NCBI GenBank assembly: GCA_004794785.1
Contig: SJOL01004625.1
Coordinates: 186,001-250,000, forward strand
Length of the DNA stretch: 64,000 bases
Source of the DNA: Opisthorchis felineus
Taxonomy: Eukaryota; Platyhelminthes; Trematoda; Opisthorchiida; Opisthorchiidae
Reading direction: 5' to 3'
Shown one piece after another: positions 48,401-61,082 of the stretch (its first letter is position 1; every line of letters starts with the position of its first letter). The notes beneath the pieces were generated by a model. That model did not search any database, was not told where the DNA came from, and saw only the letters and a program-made list of their open reading frames with translations. The position numbers and the translations under genes are program-made.

Positions 48401-51394
48401 GTCACTGTACGATAGTTCAGCTCACTCGCCATAAAATTCAGCATAAAATATCTTATCCAATTTTGGAAACTAGGAAAAGCAAATGATTCTCGGTAAGCAA
48501 GGTCTTTATCGTTCAGAAAGTTACGTCGATAACGTTAGACGCAGGACGGTACATCCGCCACTGGAAACAACAGAAAAGTCATCCCTATATAAAGGTTTCC
48601 TATATGATAGCCAATGCTCGACAGTTTCTCAGTTTTTCTTTTGAAGTGGATGGGATAACTCTTGAAAAGGCCAGTTACGTATGGGTACCATACTACTTGG
48701 TGTACAAACGCTTATTATAGCAAAGATAGAAATCTTTGCTAACATTACAGCTGGCTTACTGCACCCTGCTTAGATGTTAATAGGGCCTTATCCGATTTGC
48801 AGTACGTCCGTTCGTGTTGCTGTGTATCCGATACACCGATTGCCTGTACTTTGTATGGAGCCGTATTTTTAGAGTGCGTCGTTTCTTATTCTCATCATTA
48901 CTCAGCATCCTCCAGGTGATGTCCGCTGATGTCATCAGCGATATGGAAATTCCCCGTTCAACTTTCAGTATTTCGGCAGATTACAATTGTCAGGATACAG
49001 CGGCAGTCAGCTTACGATGGCCGGACGCAGAGCACGCGAGTGTTACGCAAATGCCTAGGAGGACTTAGCAAGGACATAGCTGCAACATTTCCAGCTGTTG
49101 ATAGGAATCTAACATTAGCAAACCGAGAAACAACCTTATTCGGTAAGACTTTTACCAAAACAAATCAGCTGAAGTTCAACTGCTTTACTGTTTTAGTTTC
49201 GGTGCTCGTACATAGAAGGTACACACTTTACTTCTGCCAAGTCCACGCATATTTACATCTCAGGAACAGTCAACAGTCACCACCAATGCCGCATCATCTG
49301 TTTGGAAGTTGACTCTACCTTAAACCGAGTTCAACTAAAATTCACTGTCCACAGTGCCGTGGGTGATGAATTTTGCGGCATCACAGCAGAGTTCGCCCTC
49401 AATTAGCACCGTTTGCAAGAGTGTATGAATCCGGAAACAAGAAGTTTTCGCACCATGACCCCAAATTAAGCATCATCCTACTGGTGTAACATTTTCCACC
49501 TTGGTTTGGCATGTGTGAGGCTTATAATCAAGATTTGCACTTATCCTGCAGATGACAGTCAGAATCAGGACACTCGTTCTAGTAGAAATCGAGTTGAAAA
49601 TGGTTGTGCTGAATACAACGGAGCATCTATTTACGGTTAACTCAAGTTGGTTGGAAAGCAGCAGAACGGAAATCCCACGTACCACCAGGATGAAAGATCT
49701 CATCAAACCCCAGTGGGGTGATGGTGATGAATCTGATATGAATATGAATGCAGTTTTGCTACCAGATAACGGATGAGTGATTGCTGTTTACAGATCTGGA
49801 CAATCTTCAACTTTTATACCACAACTGGATAAAGCATGTATGTTCAAGATGCTTTTCTTTCTCTTGGTGACATCCAAATAGAATAATGCTAAGCGAACAC
49901 GTTTTGCAATCAGTTACCTGCGGGTCAACAAAGCACATATAGAGATTTGAGCATGATTAGACGAAGCCAATTGCTACGGAAAATATGGCTGTCTGTACCA
50001 GCTAGATCAAAGGGTATGTCGGCCGTTGATCAAGTCACAGGCAATCTGCTTGCAGAGCCGATAAACACACCTGAGCTACCATTATTTAGACATTTCCAAA
50101 AGGGCCATGTCACACAGCTACCTGTCCAGGTTCTGTCGAGGGTATGGCTTGGTTTGTATGGACTGGATAGATTGTAAACAACACTGGGCCAGTTTAATAG
50201 GGGGAAGGCTGAACAAATTTGATCTTGAGCCCAAAAAGGCAAACTGATGTAGCGTAAACAGTCACGAGCTTATGCAGCCTAACCGCTTTGGACCCGTTAT
50301 GTGGCACTCGCTAAACTTTTCAAGATATTATATCACTTTAGACTACGTTCTGCGTCAACTAAATGGACCGAGCCGGAGCCTGGATGCAAAAATTACCCCC
50401 CCCCGCCACCACGAGCCACTGTCCCAAGTAGCCTTACATGGCCTGGCTGACGCACACCAACCTAGTGCCCATAGCTGCTTAATTGTAATTGACCTCGTTT
50501 TGTCTTTACCGATCGGAAGATAACTTATTGGAAACACCTATGCACCTGGTCTCCCTATGTTGGATTGTTTTTTCTTCTCTGATGTTTTAACTGTTATTAT
50601 ATGTCAGGTATTTTGAAAGCCGTTTTGATCAGGATTTTCGCAGCTCATTCTGAGAAACATGATCTTCATCTTTGCAAAGAGGGACACTTTGTGAATGACG
50701 ATTTATAGGTTTCTAGGGAAGTGGTAAAAATGGTGGTTCCTTATGGATCCAGAAAACTAGGCAGGCGTGTTTATAAGCAGAATCTCAGGAGAATAATATT
50801 CTTCTCGTTCCCAACGCGACGCCTATACGAAAGCTATTTTATCTCATTCTTTTGACTGTCAGAGCCTAATTTTTTCTGTTGCGTCCATAATGATGAAACT
50901 CTTGGTTCCACGCCTCTGCGTGGTTTGCACCAGTTGCATTGTTACAGAGTGTTATCTTTCCGGTTTCCTATCTTTCTCAGCTACGCTACCCAGCCGGACT
51001 TGAACATACTCAACCACGAAGAGCACGGTGTTAGAAAACATTAACAGATACGACCACGCGACAAACTTTTGTGTACGAAATACAAAGCACTGTTTGAGTG
51101 ATTTTCTTGTTGCCATCGTGAACATCATATCGTTGTTTCACAGTAGTTAGCACTTCGGGTGGTGTCAACACAAACATCACTGACATTCTAACAGAAACAA
51201 GGAAGTAACGCAAGGGACGAAAGAGGTGTGAAACCCCTATAATATGAAGGCGCACACGGTGCCTTGAAATTCAACACATTTTTCACATTAAAATCTTTCA
51301 AAACCACATCAGACTATACTAGGATTATTTAAAAAAGGTGCACGTGGAAAAATTCCGACGTGTATGAAAGCCATTGTTAAAGTGTTCCGGTATC
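45485..51394. other. No supported gene
   Basis: Two overlapping coding-like stretches lie at about 45,660-45,960 (LYKSAYPFVNRTGELRTQFF in one frame; KFPYREPQHGYVAALVYYTG in another) but cannot be joined. At 47,022-47,567 open frames occupy both strands, with no family recognised and a TTG start on the minus strand. The rest has short frames only. Confidence 0.4.
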
Positions 51395-51445
51395 AGCAAA
51401 TTTGGTTTTCACGGAAAACTCACCTGAATCCTTCTGACGGACGGA
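51395..51445 (-). repeat. Short trace of hammerhead-family body
   Basis: AGCAAATTTGGTTTTCACGG and AACTCACCTGAATCC match the antisense reading of copy A at 21,880-21,915. No ribozyme portion is present. The short length makes this tentative. Confidence 0.35.
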
Positions 51446-52974
51446 CGCACCCTCCACCCGAAATGCCAGGAACTCAACTCTTCACTTTCAGGTTATGTGG
51501 TGCGTGAGTGTGCCACAGACTGGCCGGAAGCAAGAAAACACTGCAAGTGCCATGCGAAATGGCACACAACCGAGAAGCACGTTTGCGTTTGACACCATAA
51601 TGTAGAAAGCAACTGCATAATCTTTGTGACTTGAGTAGACCAGTCAGACAGTCTTCATTGGGCCAAACGTGAAAATATTGGTCTTCACTTCAACCATTAC
51701 TGGCTCGCAGTAACAAAACTGGGGAGAAATTCTGCACTTCGCCGATCGTCTAATTCTAACGTTTGTGCATGATCTGGAAGTAGGATCAGGGAGGCTATTT
51801 GTTACAAATTCGACCGATGCACGCGAGTAATGGAGCCTTGTGATCGACAGATTGTACTAGCCTTTATGACGAAAACAAACGTCCCGTAACTTTGACTCAA
51901 TTGGCATTTGACTTCACTGTAGTAAAGGTAGGTCCTAAGATTTAGCTCAGCTTAACTGTAATTATCTTTCCAATTAATTGTGTACCAACTGGATCCAGAT
52001 GAGCTCACAGCAAATGCACCTATTCTTACTCAGTTTTTTCTTGGATCGGTGTAGCCTGTTCAGGCGAAAAACAGATACTCTGAGTAAACATACCTTGAAA
52101 ACCGTTTGGTTGGGATTTCCTACGGTTTGTAATTCGATCTCAATTTTGTTTTGTAACTGAGGCTAATCCATGGTGGAAACCTAGACGTGGACAGAATATG
52201 ACATAGCAGAAGGAAATGGACGTTAAGAAAAGTGTGGGTGCTGCTGATCCTGTTCGCCTTCCAGGAAGGGGTCAACTTGTTCCTATATATGCATGGCTGG
52301 GTACACCAAACGACATGGTGGCTAACCGATGTCAGTGGCGTTAATGTTGTCCATTTCTATTCAGATTGTCTTACTGAGTGTTTAGATGTAGGCGCCTTGG
52401 GTATTTGTGGCAGGCGAGCCTTAGGTCCCTCTCACTGTCTTTTTTCTCAGTTCCACAGAAGGCTTAATTCAACTCAACTGAGGTGATCATGCGGCAGTGA
52501 GGCACCAGCTTTCTCCTCTGGCATTGCACTCAGTGACGGTGAGGATGATGAGCAAAATCATCCAAAAAGTGGTGTAGATCACTTCACTCTCATAGAAAGT
52601 GTGTGGACTCTACAAATACCCTTGCTTCACCGACAATGGAACGTAAGAAGCCTTACTAAATGCGTACAATTTGGTGTTCATAAGGTTGGCATTTAACATA
52701 AGGCTGATGAAAGCTTAGGGACTACGTCCAGGATAGAGCCATCAATGGGTTATCAATGAATTTGTTTTTTTTCCAAGTAAATACGAGTTTTTTCCGAGCA
52801 AGCCACACAAAATGTGTCCCGGAGGGCATTATATTACCCATCGTACGCTGATTGTGAAAGTACCGATTCGATTTTCAATGGAATCTTACTGTTTGTTGTC
52901 TATTGGTTTGCGGGCAATAATTAGGTGTCATGGAATAGGGCCTGACACTACGAGTATGAAAACAGTGAAGTATT
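51446..52974. other. No gene recognised
   Basis: Short frames only. A GGTGGAAACC string near 52,178 recalls the hammerhead 3' core, but the surrounding sequence does not align with the family. Confidence 0.5.
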
Positions 52975-53770
52975 TCCTTCGGGGGGCCAGAAGATTAATA
53001 TTTACGGAACCTGCCTTCCTCCGAGGAAAGACGGGTAGAAAAGTTTCGCCATAAAAACCGCGAACATAGGCCTCCCCACGGTTGACCGTGACCGGCGGTG
53101 CACCAATCAATACGGTCAAAACACTTTTAAAACCGAAGCGGCTAAACAGAAGGCAACTGCTGTGCGAAGCTGCATTAGGATTCGGAAAATTATGCTTCAC
53201 TCCCTGCGCCCTCGTGCTAGGCCATCTCCCTGCAGCCAAGTGTGTCAGCCTGACGAGTCAGCGGCTGCGGTGGGAGTCCCTCAACCCCTGCCTGGCGGTT
53301 CAGACTTTTGAGTCGAAGGCTTGTGAGCCACACTATTGAGTAAATGGATCAAGGTGTGGTACCTGAACCAAACCTCGTTCTTAGGTCTCGGTAACGGGGG
53401 AGTGATATATGCCCTTACAGCTCTTCAATTACTGACTCCCCTCCCCTTCACCCAAGTCTTTCTGATTCATTTAGATGCCGATAACATAACCATTTCTCCG
53501 TATTGAAGATTTTATCCTGTAATATGAATCAAAGTAGACCATTAAATTCAGTGCTGCTTCATCTTCCGTACTCCATGTCAAACTGGGCAACAGATAGCTC
53601 TTGCGCAAACCTTGTGATCTATGTATCTTGTGTCTTCAAAACACGCATCCAAGACCCCAGTTTGGTGATGCCTCTCAAACTCCTCTAGGCGAACCCAGGT
53701 CCCTCACAAGTTACTCTTCTGGTATCTGGTGATCCTGATGCAGTGGCTCGTGGTCCCTAGAATTTTGCTG
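52975..53770 (+). mobile_element. LINE I fragment: 5' UTR and start of endonuclease
   Basis: The block GGAAAGACGGGTAGAAAAG, then ACGGTTGACCGTGACCGGCG, CAATACGGTCAAAACACTTT and GCCTGACGAGTCAGCGGC matches the 5' region of the plus copy at 57,700-58,020. It continues through CCTGAACCAAACCTC into the endonuclease start: WATDSSCA then CVFKTRIQDPS in one frame (53,580-53,670), and GDPDAVARGP near 53,725-53,760. Alignment is lost after about 53,770. The catalytic Glu of SETRIQ reads Lys (FKTRIQ). It is a 3'-truncated fragment, unusual for LINEs, which normally lose the 5' end, so a deletion or recombination after insertion is likely. Confidence 0.75.
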
Positions 53771-54984
53771 TCAATGATGATCACGGTGATGGCAAAAAAT
53801 CGGGGGGCACTGAAGAGCTGTTTCATCTGCCTTGGGAATCACCAGAATGACGAATTCGCGGAGCCTTTAAAGCATCTGATACCCTTGACCCTCCATTTAG
53901 TAGTTGTTACCGTCCCGTCAGGAGTGACTGGTCCGCAATGTGATCACATTGCCCCACGATCTGTGCCATCTCCACTTGTACACTACGCACGAAACGGGAA
54001 ACATTTAGCGATTCAGACTTGTGGATATGTGGGTAGTGGTGAGAGGAGAATTGATTTTTTTAAATTTCACGTATTGCTTATGCTGAAAATACGTTCTAAT
54101 AATACCGCAATTCCGGACGTAAATGAGGCAAGCGCCTTTTTGCGTATGCTTGGGATGCTGCAAGATAAAAGTCCTCAGTTTTACGATGGCTCTATCTGAG
54201 CGACAAATAGGTTTGCACGATTATTCTACCGCCCGGAATGGAAACCCAAGCTGGACATTATTCTGAACGTTTCCCCAAGACTTAATGAGCGAAAAGCGAG
54301 CGTTACATGTGAGAGTAGTCCCTAGCCAAAATAAGTGAAAGGAGTGACTGAAAGGAGTGACATTACCCAACCGAATGGCCATATAGTGAGTAAAACAAAA
54401 CAGTGCTAATATGGTTGAAGCTGTGAAAGCAGGAGCAGCTAGATTTCTTGTGTTTCAATCTGATGGTCTACGACCCTTTGAGCTTATTTTCCCTCACAAA
54501 GAAGTCCCCAAAATGGGAGAATCATACACCTCTTGGACTCATCACTGAGCCAAACCTTTAGACGTCTGATGTCATTGGCATCAGTGAACCCTCACACCAG
54601 TGAAAGCTTCTTGTTTGGACTTCTCTAGACTTGGCGCATACTGTAGCACAAACGACTAACGTTGAAACCCTTCATAGTGAAAAAAACAACCGAAGGGTAG
54701 GATGGACATAAAATCCCAGAAATTATCAAGTTCCAAGTAATTATATCGTTTGGTTCACTGCACCAGGGGACACCCCCATCCTGAAAGCTGTCAACTTGTC
54801 GTGGTGGCCTGGCTTCTGTGCTTCAATAATCCTGCTGGCTGGAACTCAGATTCTAAAGGTTCAACCACACCAGGAAGGTCAACGGGAAGCAGACCGACAT
54901 CAACATCACCAGCTGTAAGAACCACGAGCTTGTCGTAGAGTGGTTAGAGCTGCCACAGTTTCGTTCACCGATGGTTTGGAGAGG
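53771..54984. other. No gene recognised
   Basis: A plus-strand frame of 156 codons (53,729-54,199) opens inside the LINE fragment and runs beyond it. The part after 53,770 (for example DVNEASAFLRMLGMLQDKSP) is not recognised. The rest shows short frames only. Confidence 0.4.
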
Positions 54985-55603
54985 TGGGCTAGGTAGCTGG
55001 GCATTGGACGCGGAAGCTGTTATAAGTGATGCGTAAATACAGGGTTGTCAGTGGAATTTTATGTGGAGAGATTGGGAAGGGAGCTATGCATTGAATGCAC
55101 GAGCGCCATTGAGGGCGCGACTGAGCGATGTCTGTTAATGTTTCTAGCCATTGATGTGTTCCGTTTCGGGGTCCCCATCCAGGGAGGCGGCAATGACCAA
55201 CGCAACTGAGTTTGCTGGTAATGGCTTTCATACTTCGCCGCTAAGTTATTGTTTGACCTCCCCTGGCTCGTTTCCACCCTTCACGTGGTTGTGCGAAAGG
55301 AGGCTTTCGAGGAAGTCGGTCGACTGACATACGGAACACGTGGCCAAGGCAGCATGACCAGCAGTGTGATCAGTCCGCCTATCGTGGGCGAGTTATTTCT
55401 CCCGAAAACCATTACACGTACTTCAGCATTGCTGCGCCGGTGTTCCCACCAGACTCGGGCAATGCTCCGAAAACATCGATGCTCAAACACTGAATGTCTT
55501 GACGGCCTCGGCGGGCAGCGATCAGGTTTCTGATCCGCACAGTAATGTGGAGTGCATCACAGCGTTGTAAACTCGACCCTTGACGGATAAGCTGATGTCA
55601 CTC

Positions 55604-55915
55604 TTACGCCACAGGTGGTGCAGGTTCACGAAAGCTGCTCTGGCCTTCCCAGTCCGTCCGCGTACCCTTTTTGAAGACAGGAATAACTGTCGACATGCTC
55701 CATTCTGCAGGCATTTTCTCCTCGTTCCATATCGTACCAAAAAGGTTTGATAGATGGGTCACCAGGGATTCTCCGCCTTCTTTGAACAGGGCTGGATGCA
55801 AATCGTCCGGTCCTGGTGCTTTCCCACGTTTTAGTACGGATATTTCGTACTTTATTTCTTCTTCTGACGGGCGATCAAGGTTTACATTCCATTCGCCCGT
55901 ATGCATTATCTCCAC
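55604..55915 (-). pseudogene. LINE I reverse transcriptase N-terminal part, palm deleted
   Basis: 103 codons with RPSEEEIKYEISVLKRGKAP, GPDDLHPALFKEGGESLV and MPAEWSMSTVIPVFKKGTR, the segment before the RT fingers/palm. At about 55,665-55,675 the expected ENHRGISL...YADD block (about 180 codons, judged from the copy at 59.5-60.5 kb) is missing, and the thumb-side GKARAAF block follows in another frame. Confidence 0.8.
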
Positions 55916-56518
55916 AGGCTGTGTTGCAGGAGGCCGGCTAAACTGTTCTTCGAAGTGTTCGACGTTTTTGCGAGTGAATTAATGAGCCATCTTTTTCACT
56001 TATCGTCTCACTGACCGTTGCTTTCTTAGGGCCAGTCGATCGTATCAGTTGATATAGGGCACGGCTGTTTCCCGTAGCAAAAGCCTTCTCCATCTCCCGA
56101 GTTTTCAATGTCCACCAGAGCTCTCGGTCTTTCCTTAGGCTTTTCACTATTTGGCGTTTGAGGGTTTGCGTGCGCCGTTGTACGCGTTGCCTGCTGGTAT
56201 GGATTTCCTGGCATCAATCATGGACAGTGATCTCGACGACACCCAGTGGTCTTGTGGTCGAATCGGAGAAGTCGGACAGACAGCACTGAACGCCGCTAAC
56301 GTAGTTCCTTTCACATTTTGCCACGCTTCATCCACATGCTCACTACCACCACAGTATTGGTTTACTGTGGAGAGTTTTTGGCTAGCTCAGATCGATACTG
56401 TTGAGCTATGGAAGTTCTTCGAAGAGGAACTGATCTCCGTTGTCTGTGCGGCGAGCATCGACTCCGAATCGACCGCCCAAATGTGATTCCAAGGAGCTCA
56501 GGCGACCTATTTGGGCAT

Positions 56519-57385
56519 TCAAATCGCTGCAAGGATCACAATGTCAGTGCTTTTTGCTTGACGAATGAGCCCGGATAGCTCTCGATAGAAATTATCCTTC
56601 ACAGCATCAGAACTGCAGTCCGTTGGGGCATAAGCCGACACTATAAACAGGCACCGCTTTTTATGCCGAGAGGCATTGAGCTTGATTGAACTGGATAACC
56701 GGACGGCGCAAAGATGACTGTTCACTGGGATCAAATCCAGCAAAGCGCGTTCAGCTCTGGGGCCGAGTGCAACTCCCACGCCATATATTTCACGAGTCAT
56801 CGCTTCTGGGTCACCGGACACACGGAGGGAGAAATGCGAAAGAGCTGAGTTCATCCTTGGCGTTCTGAGATGCACAACCATGCTTGGGTCTTGTATGCGT
56901 GTTTCGGAGACACAGCATACATCAATTTTAAGGGAGTGTAAGGTTTCAGCGAGCATTGCCTGTTTGCCAATTTGACATAGAGTATGGACGTCAAAAGCCC
57001 CTATGCCGGAAGGATCTCTTGGATGTAGAAAGATGTTATATTGTTTATTATTAATAGGTGCATAAGGCGCATCGATCAGATAACTGACAGTCAAATGACC
57101 CAGCAACGTTTGCTTGTGTGGTGGGAAGGGGTTGGGGGGGGACATCGGTGGACACAGAACTGTGTGGGCAAATGATGCTTCCCGGTTACTTAGACCGAGG
57201 AGGGGGCTTTGGTTGAGGTACCCAACCTTGAGCCTTTGACTCAAAAGTCTGACGCACTGCGCAGTGGGAGGATGTAGGAGGATGTATTGTTCGGGGACCC
57301 TGACCCTGGCCTCTGACTCAAACGCCTGAGGCGTGAGGCAGCAGACAGTAGGGTTTTCTTTGGGGACCCTGCCCGGAGCCGACAA
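56519..57385 (-). pseudogene. LINE I leader plus AP-type endonuclease, longest open frame of the family here
   Basis: 288 open codons. The first about 130 are UTR/leader-like. The endonuclease begins at GAFDVHTLCQIGKQAMLAET and continues with KIDVCCVSETRIQDPSMV (catalytic Glu present), FSLRVSGDPEAMT, LIPVNSHLCAVRLSSSIKLN, FIVSAYAPTDCSSDAVKDNF and STDIVILA. The next motif, expected GDxNAQ, is reached only after a one-base frameshift near 56,522 (SDLNAQIGRL in the next frame). The domain is therefore nearly complete except for its C-terminal third, which is lost or shifted. It is part of the element at 54,985-57,600. Confidence 0.82.
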
Positions 57386-58384
57386 CTCAGTAGGCTGACC
57401 TGCTCGGCTGCAGGGGGTTGGCTAACCTGAGGGCACAGGGAGTAAGACACTTCGCGCGGCTGTATGCAGAAGGTGCCTTTTGAGCAGCACCGGACTCTTT
57501 GGTTGCACCTTGTGGAGCGAAGTTCCAGCCAGTGTAGCCTGCGAGATAATTGAACCATTCAAGCCCAAACATTACGTCAAGGTGACAGCTTTAGGTCGGG
57601 AAGCAGCCCGACGGAGGTCATCGAGTCCCCGTACTGCGAGTAATCCTATTACGAGGCGGTATGGAGGTAAAGTCGTACTGTCCTCTGCGATAGGAGTGTG
57701 AAGGTAGTGAAGCTTTTCCCCCAGGTGACCAGCACGTCCATATATATGGAAGAAGCTATGCTCCATCGCCCCGGAAAGGACGGGTTGGAAAAGGTTGGCC
57801 CTAAAAACCGCACACTCCGATCGCCCAACGGTTGACCATGACTGCCGGCGCATTATTCAATACGGTCGAAATACTTTTAAAACCAAAGAGTCCGGTGCTG
57901 CTCAAAAGGCACCTGCTGTGTGCAGCCGTATCAGAGGTGAGACAGTAATGCCTTGCTTCATGCGTCCTCGGGACAGGCCGGTCGCCTGCAGCCAAGTTGG
58001 TCAGGCTATTGAGTCATTGGCTCCGGGCAGCGTCCCCCAAGAAAACCCTAACAACCGCTGCCTTGTGGTTGACACTCTGAGTTAGAGGCTAGTGGCAGGG
58101 TCCTCGAACAAAACAATACATCCTCCCACTGCTTTGTGGGTCAGACTTTCGAGTCAAAGTTTCAAGGTGGGGTACCTCAACCAAACCTCTTGCTTCGTCT
58201 TGGGCAACCGGGAAATCCCATTTGCCCTTGAAGCTCTTCGCTTACCGGCCCTTACCAAACATCTTCTCCCATCGAATGGTGCAGTACGATCAACCCATCT
58301 GTCAATCCCCTAGCCATTGTTGAGTGTCTAAACCATCGCCCAAAAAAGCAAACCAAAATAATCACTTGGTAAGAGATCTGATTC

Positions 58385-58870
58385 ACCTTGCGACCTTTAA
58401 TGTCAGCACTCTATGTCGAATCGGGCAAGAGGCATCTCTTGCTGAAGCCTTGCTTTCCCTCTCTCTCTCTCGATGTATGTTGTGCCTCTAAAACACGTAT
58501 ACAAGGTTCGTGGTATCTAATGTGTGGGAGTCGCACTCAGCTGAAAGCGCCTTACTGGACTGGATCCCAGTAAACAATCGTCTTTGCGCTGTGCGGTTGT
58601 CCGGCTCAATTAAGGTTAATACCAGTTGATGCGGTAAACGGTGTTTATTTGTCGTATCGGCACAAGCCCTGACAGATTGCAGTTCTGAGACTGAGAAGGA
58701 CGGATTTTATCAAGATCTGCCACTACTGCTTTGGTCAGCAAGCAGGACGGATATAGTAATCCTCGCTGGTGATATGAATGCCCAATTTGGACGACTAAGT
58801 CCGGAAGAAGTATAATTAGGCGGTAGGATTTGGGTCGATGCTCAGTGTACGGATAATGGGGGGTGGGCGA
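58385..58870 (+). pseudogene. LINE I endonuclease remnant
   Basis: ATFNVSTLCRIGQEASLAEA starts near 58,390. A frameshift occurs in a CT run (58,463-58,472), then LDVCCASKTRIQGS, where the catalytic Glu is Lys. After a deletion come NNRLCAVRLSGSIKVN and TDIVILAGDMNAQFGRLS (about 58,748-58,800), the intact metal/catalytic GDMN motif. A stop follows at EEV. The nuclease should be inactive. Confidence 0.75.
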
Positions 58871-59507
58871 CTACTTCAGTTGTGAGTTGATCATCGCCGT
58901 TCCTGACCAGTACGAACCTCCATCATAAAAGCTAACATCGAGATACTTGGAGGCCACCCACTACAAGACAGTCGTGAACTCAGCTGGACCATGCGGCTAT
59001 CAGTTACCGATGGGTACGCAACTTGACCCTGATCATGCCATTGTGGGAGCCGTGTTATCAAGCCGCTTTCCGTGAGCATTAGGCGCGCTACGGCAGAGCA
59101 GTTTCAGTAATCAGGTTCGACAAGTTTCAGTAGCTCAGGAGTATCGAGCTGATTTGGCAACAAAGCACCTGGAAAGGCACAGTCATGCGCATGATAAAGA
59201 TTGCCTGGAGGTCGAATGGAAGCGTGTTAAAGAAGCAACGCTCTCAGCTTTCAGAACTGCTTGTCTAAGCCCTCTGACCCGACTAAATGAATACTGGGTA
59301 TTGTGAAGGTCAGCAGAACTTATTGCTGCCAGAAAGGCCATACCAGAAACTAGCGACTGTGATGGCGCACGCAGATCCCTAAAACACCGGATGATCAGTA
59401 GCTTGAAGAAGGACAGAGTACGCTGATGGAATTCGACGATGTAGGAGATGGATAAGGCTTCCACTCCCTATTTCGGCTGACTCGACCAAGGGGTCAAAAG
59501 AAATCAG

Positions 59508-60455
59508 GTGTCAGCGAAACGATATGCGAAAATGATGGAACGACTATTCGGTCACAAAATCACCGTATTGAACGATGGGCTGAACACCTCAAAGAACAGC
59601 TCAGCTAGTATCCTTCAACAACCACTGGAAGAACCCGGCGGGCCTGAATGGAACATCGACACCAGTCCGCCATCAACAACAGAAATCCAGTGTGTGATAT
59701 CAATCCTCCAACGGGACAAGGCACCTGGCCCGGATGGCCTTCACCCCGCAATCTTCAAACGAGATGGTGAGGTCCTGGTGAACAGTTTGACAACCATACT
59801 GCAGAAGAATCGGAACGACAACAGAATACCAGTTGAATGGGACTAATCGACTGCCATCCCAGTTTTCAAATAGGGCACAAGAACTTCATGCGAAAACCAT
59901 CGTGGCATCAGCCTGGTATCCGTCGCATCTAAGGTGCTCTCTGGTATTATATTGCCTAGGTTGATCGATTATCGGGAGAGACAGATTCGTGAGAATCAAG
60001 CTGAGTTTCGCCCTGGCCGAGGATGTATCGACCATATCTTTACCTTGAGAAAAGTTGTTGAACAGCATCACTCTATAAAACCTCCCCGGTCGGTCGTTTC
60101 TCGTGATCTGAGAGCTGCTTTTGACTCTGTTAATCGTCAGAAACTTTGGCAGTGTCTGGCGAGCAAGCGTGTCCCTTCCAAATTTATATCCCTTACGAGG
60201 GCACTCTATGCGAATTCCTGTGGGCACGTACGAGTATACGGCAAGCTTTCGCCTGAGTTCACTACATCCAATGGTGTAAGACAAGGCTGCCCTCTCTCAC
60301 CTTTCCTCTTCAACTTTGTTATTGGTGTGTTGCTTGAAATTCCTCTACCTGCCACTGAACCCTCGGGGGTCGACATGCTCCCGGGACATTCGCTCACAGG
60401 CATTGAGTATGCGGACGATATTGCTTTCCTGGGTTCAGATCCTTCAAAAATGTAA
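59508..60455 (+). pseudogene. LINE I reverse transcriptase, one frame with two stops
   Basis: One frame carries the RT from the KAPGPDGLHPAIF block through NHRGISLVSVASKVLSGIIL, RENQAEFRPGRGCIDHIFTL, RAAFDSVNRQKLWQCLASK, RVYGKLSPEFTTSNGVRQGC, PLSPFLFNFVIGVLLEIPL and the catalytic EYADDIAFLG, to a TAA at 60,453-60,455. Only two in-frame stops interrupt it (after PVEWD near 59,845 and after PVFK near 59,870). The palm motifs, including AFDSV and YADD, are intact. It is the best-preserved RT of the window. This suggests a younger copy than the one at 26.9-30.6 kb (inference). After the stop, the sequence jumps from NNLN to SCVSTGRLAGDEI, so the segment around the post-palm KCK block is deleted. 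Confidence 0.87.
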
Positions 60456-61082
60456 ACCATTTTGAACAACCTAAATAAATTCTTTCACTTGTGCAGTTGT
60501 GTAAGTACCGGTAGACTGGCCGGAGATGAGATTACTTATTGAATCGGGAGGGCCATTGCATCTTTTGCCAACCTCCGACACCTATGGTGCCGACGTGTCT
60601 TCAGTTTGTTTATCAAGGGCAGAGTTTACACTGCGGTAGTGCGATCCATACTGCTTTATTGAACGGAGACGTGGCCTCTACGCGCAGAAGACATACAAAA
60701 GATGTCAGTGTTTGACCATCAGTGTCTCCAAAGCATTTGTCGGGTGGGTACGTAGGATTTGTAATGCTGAGGCACGCCTGATGGTCCTCGGAAGAAAGAA
60801 CCCTCCCGCGATAAATGAATTACTCATACTTCATAGGTTACGCTGTAAGGACATGTACTCCGCATGCCAGAATACCGTCTGCCTAGAAAAGCTCATTTTG
60901 CCCAGCCCTGTGGTCAGTGAAATTGACCGAGAGGTGGACAGTGTATGACCTGGTAACGAAGTATAGAAACACTAACAAGTAAGCTTAATCAGGTTGAAAA
61001 CTGCAGCCTCCCTGGATGAAGACTCCGGGGTTTCAAGACACCAATGGCTAATGACACTGGCGAAAATGTCCAATTCGTGCAG

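Larger units (their letters stand above)
54985..57600 (-). mobile_element. LINE I copy, minus strand, with internal deletions
   Basis: In minus-strand order: 5'-most UTR sequence (57,600-57,560, matching 30,590-30,530), a gap, then UTR/leader from about 57,503, the endonuclease (57,030-56,519), a linker (56,520-55,940), the RT N-terminal part (55,915-55,650), the C-terminal part (55,670-55,280) and the tail to about 55,000. The RT palm with YADD is deleted: the frame passes from VIPVFKKGTR directly into GKARAAFVNLHHLWR. The endonuclease is the best preserved of the window. The copy cannot retrotranspose on its own. Confidence 0.87.

Noticed and set aside
48924..48938. Palindrome GCTGATGTCATCAGC as a regulator site
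   Set aside because: Short, isolated and with no adjacent gene. Expected by chance at this length scale.
52165..52200. Further hammerhead copy (GGTGGAAACC then GACGTGGAC)
   Set aside because: The 5' core and helix I are missing, and the flanks do not align with the family.
53729..54199. 156-codon plus-strand gene
   Set aside because: It opens inside a LINE fragment, and the rest is unrecognised. Probably chance read-through.
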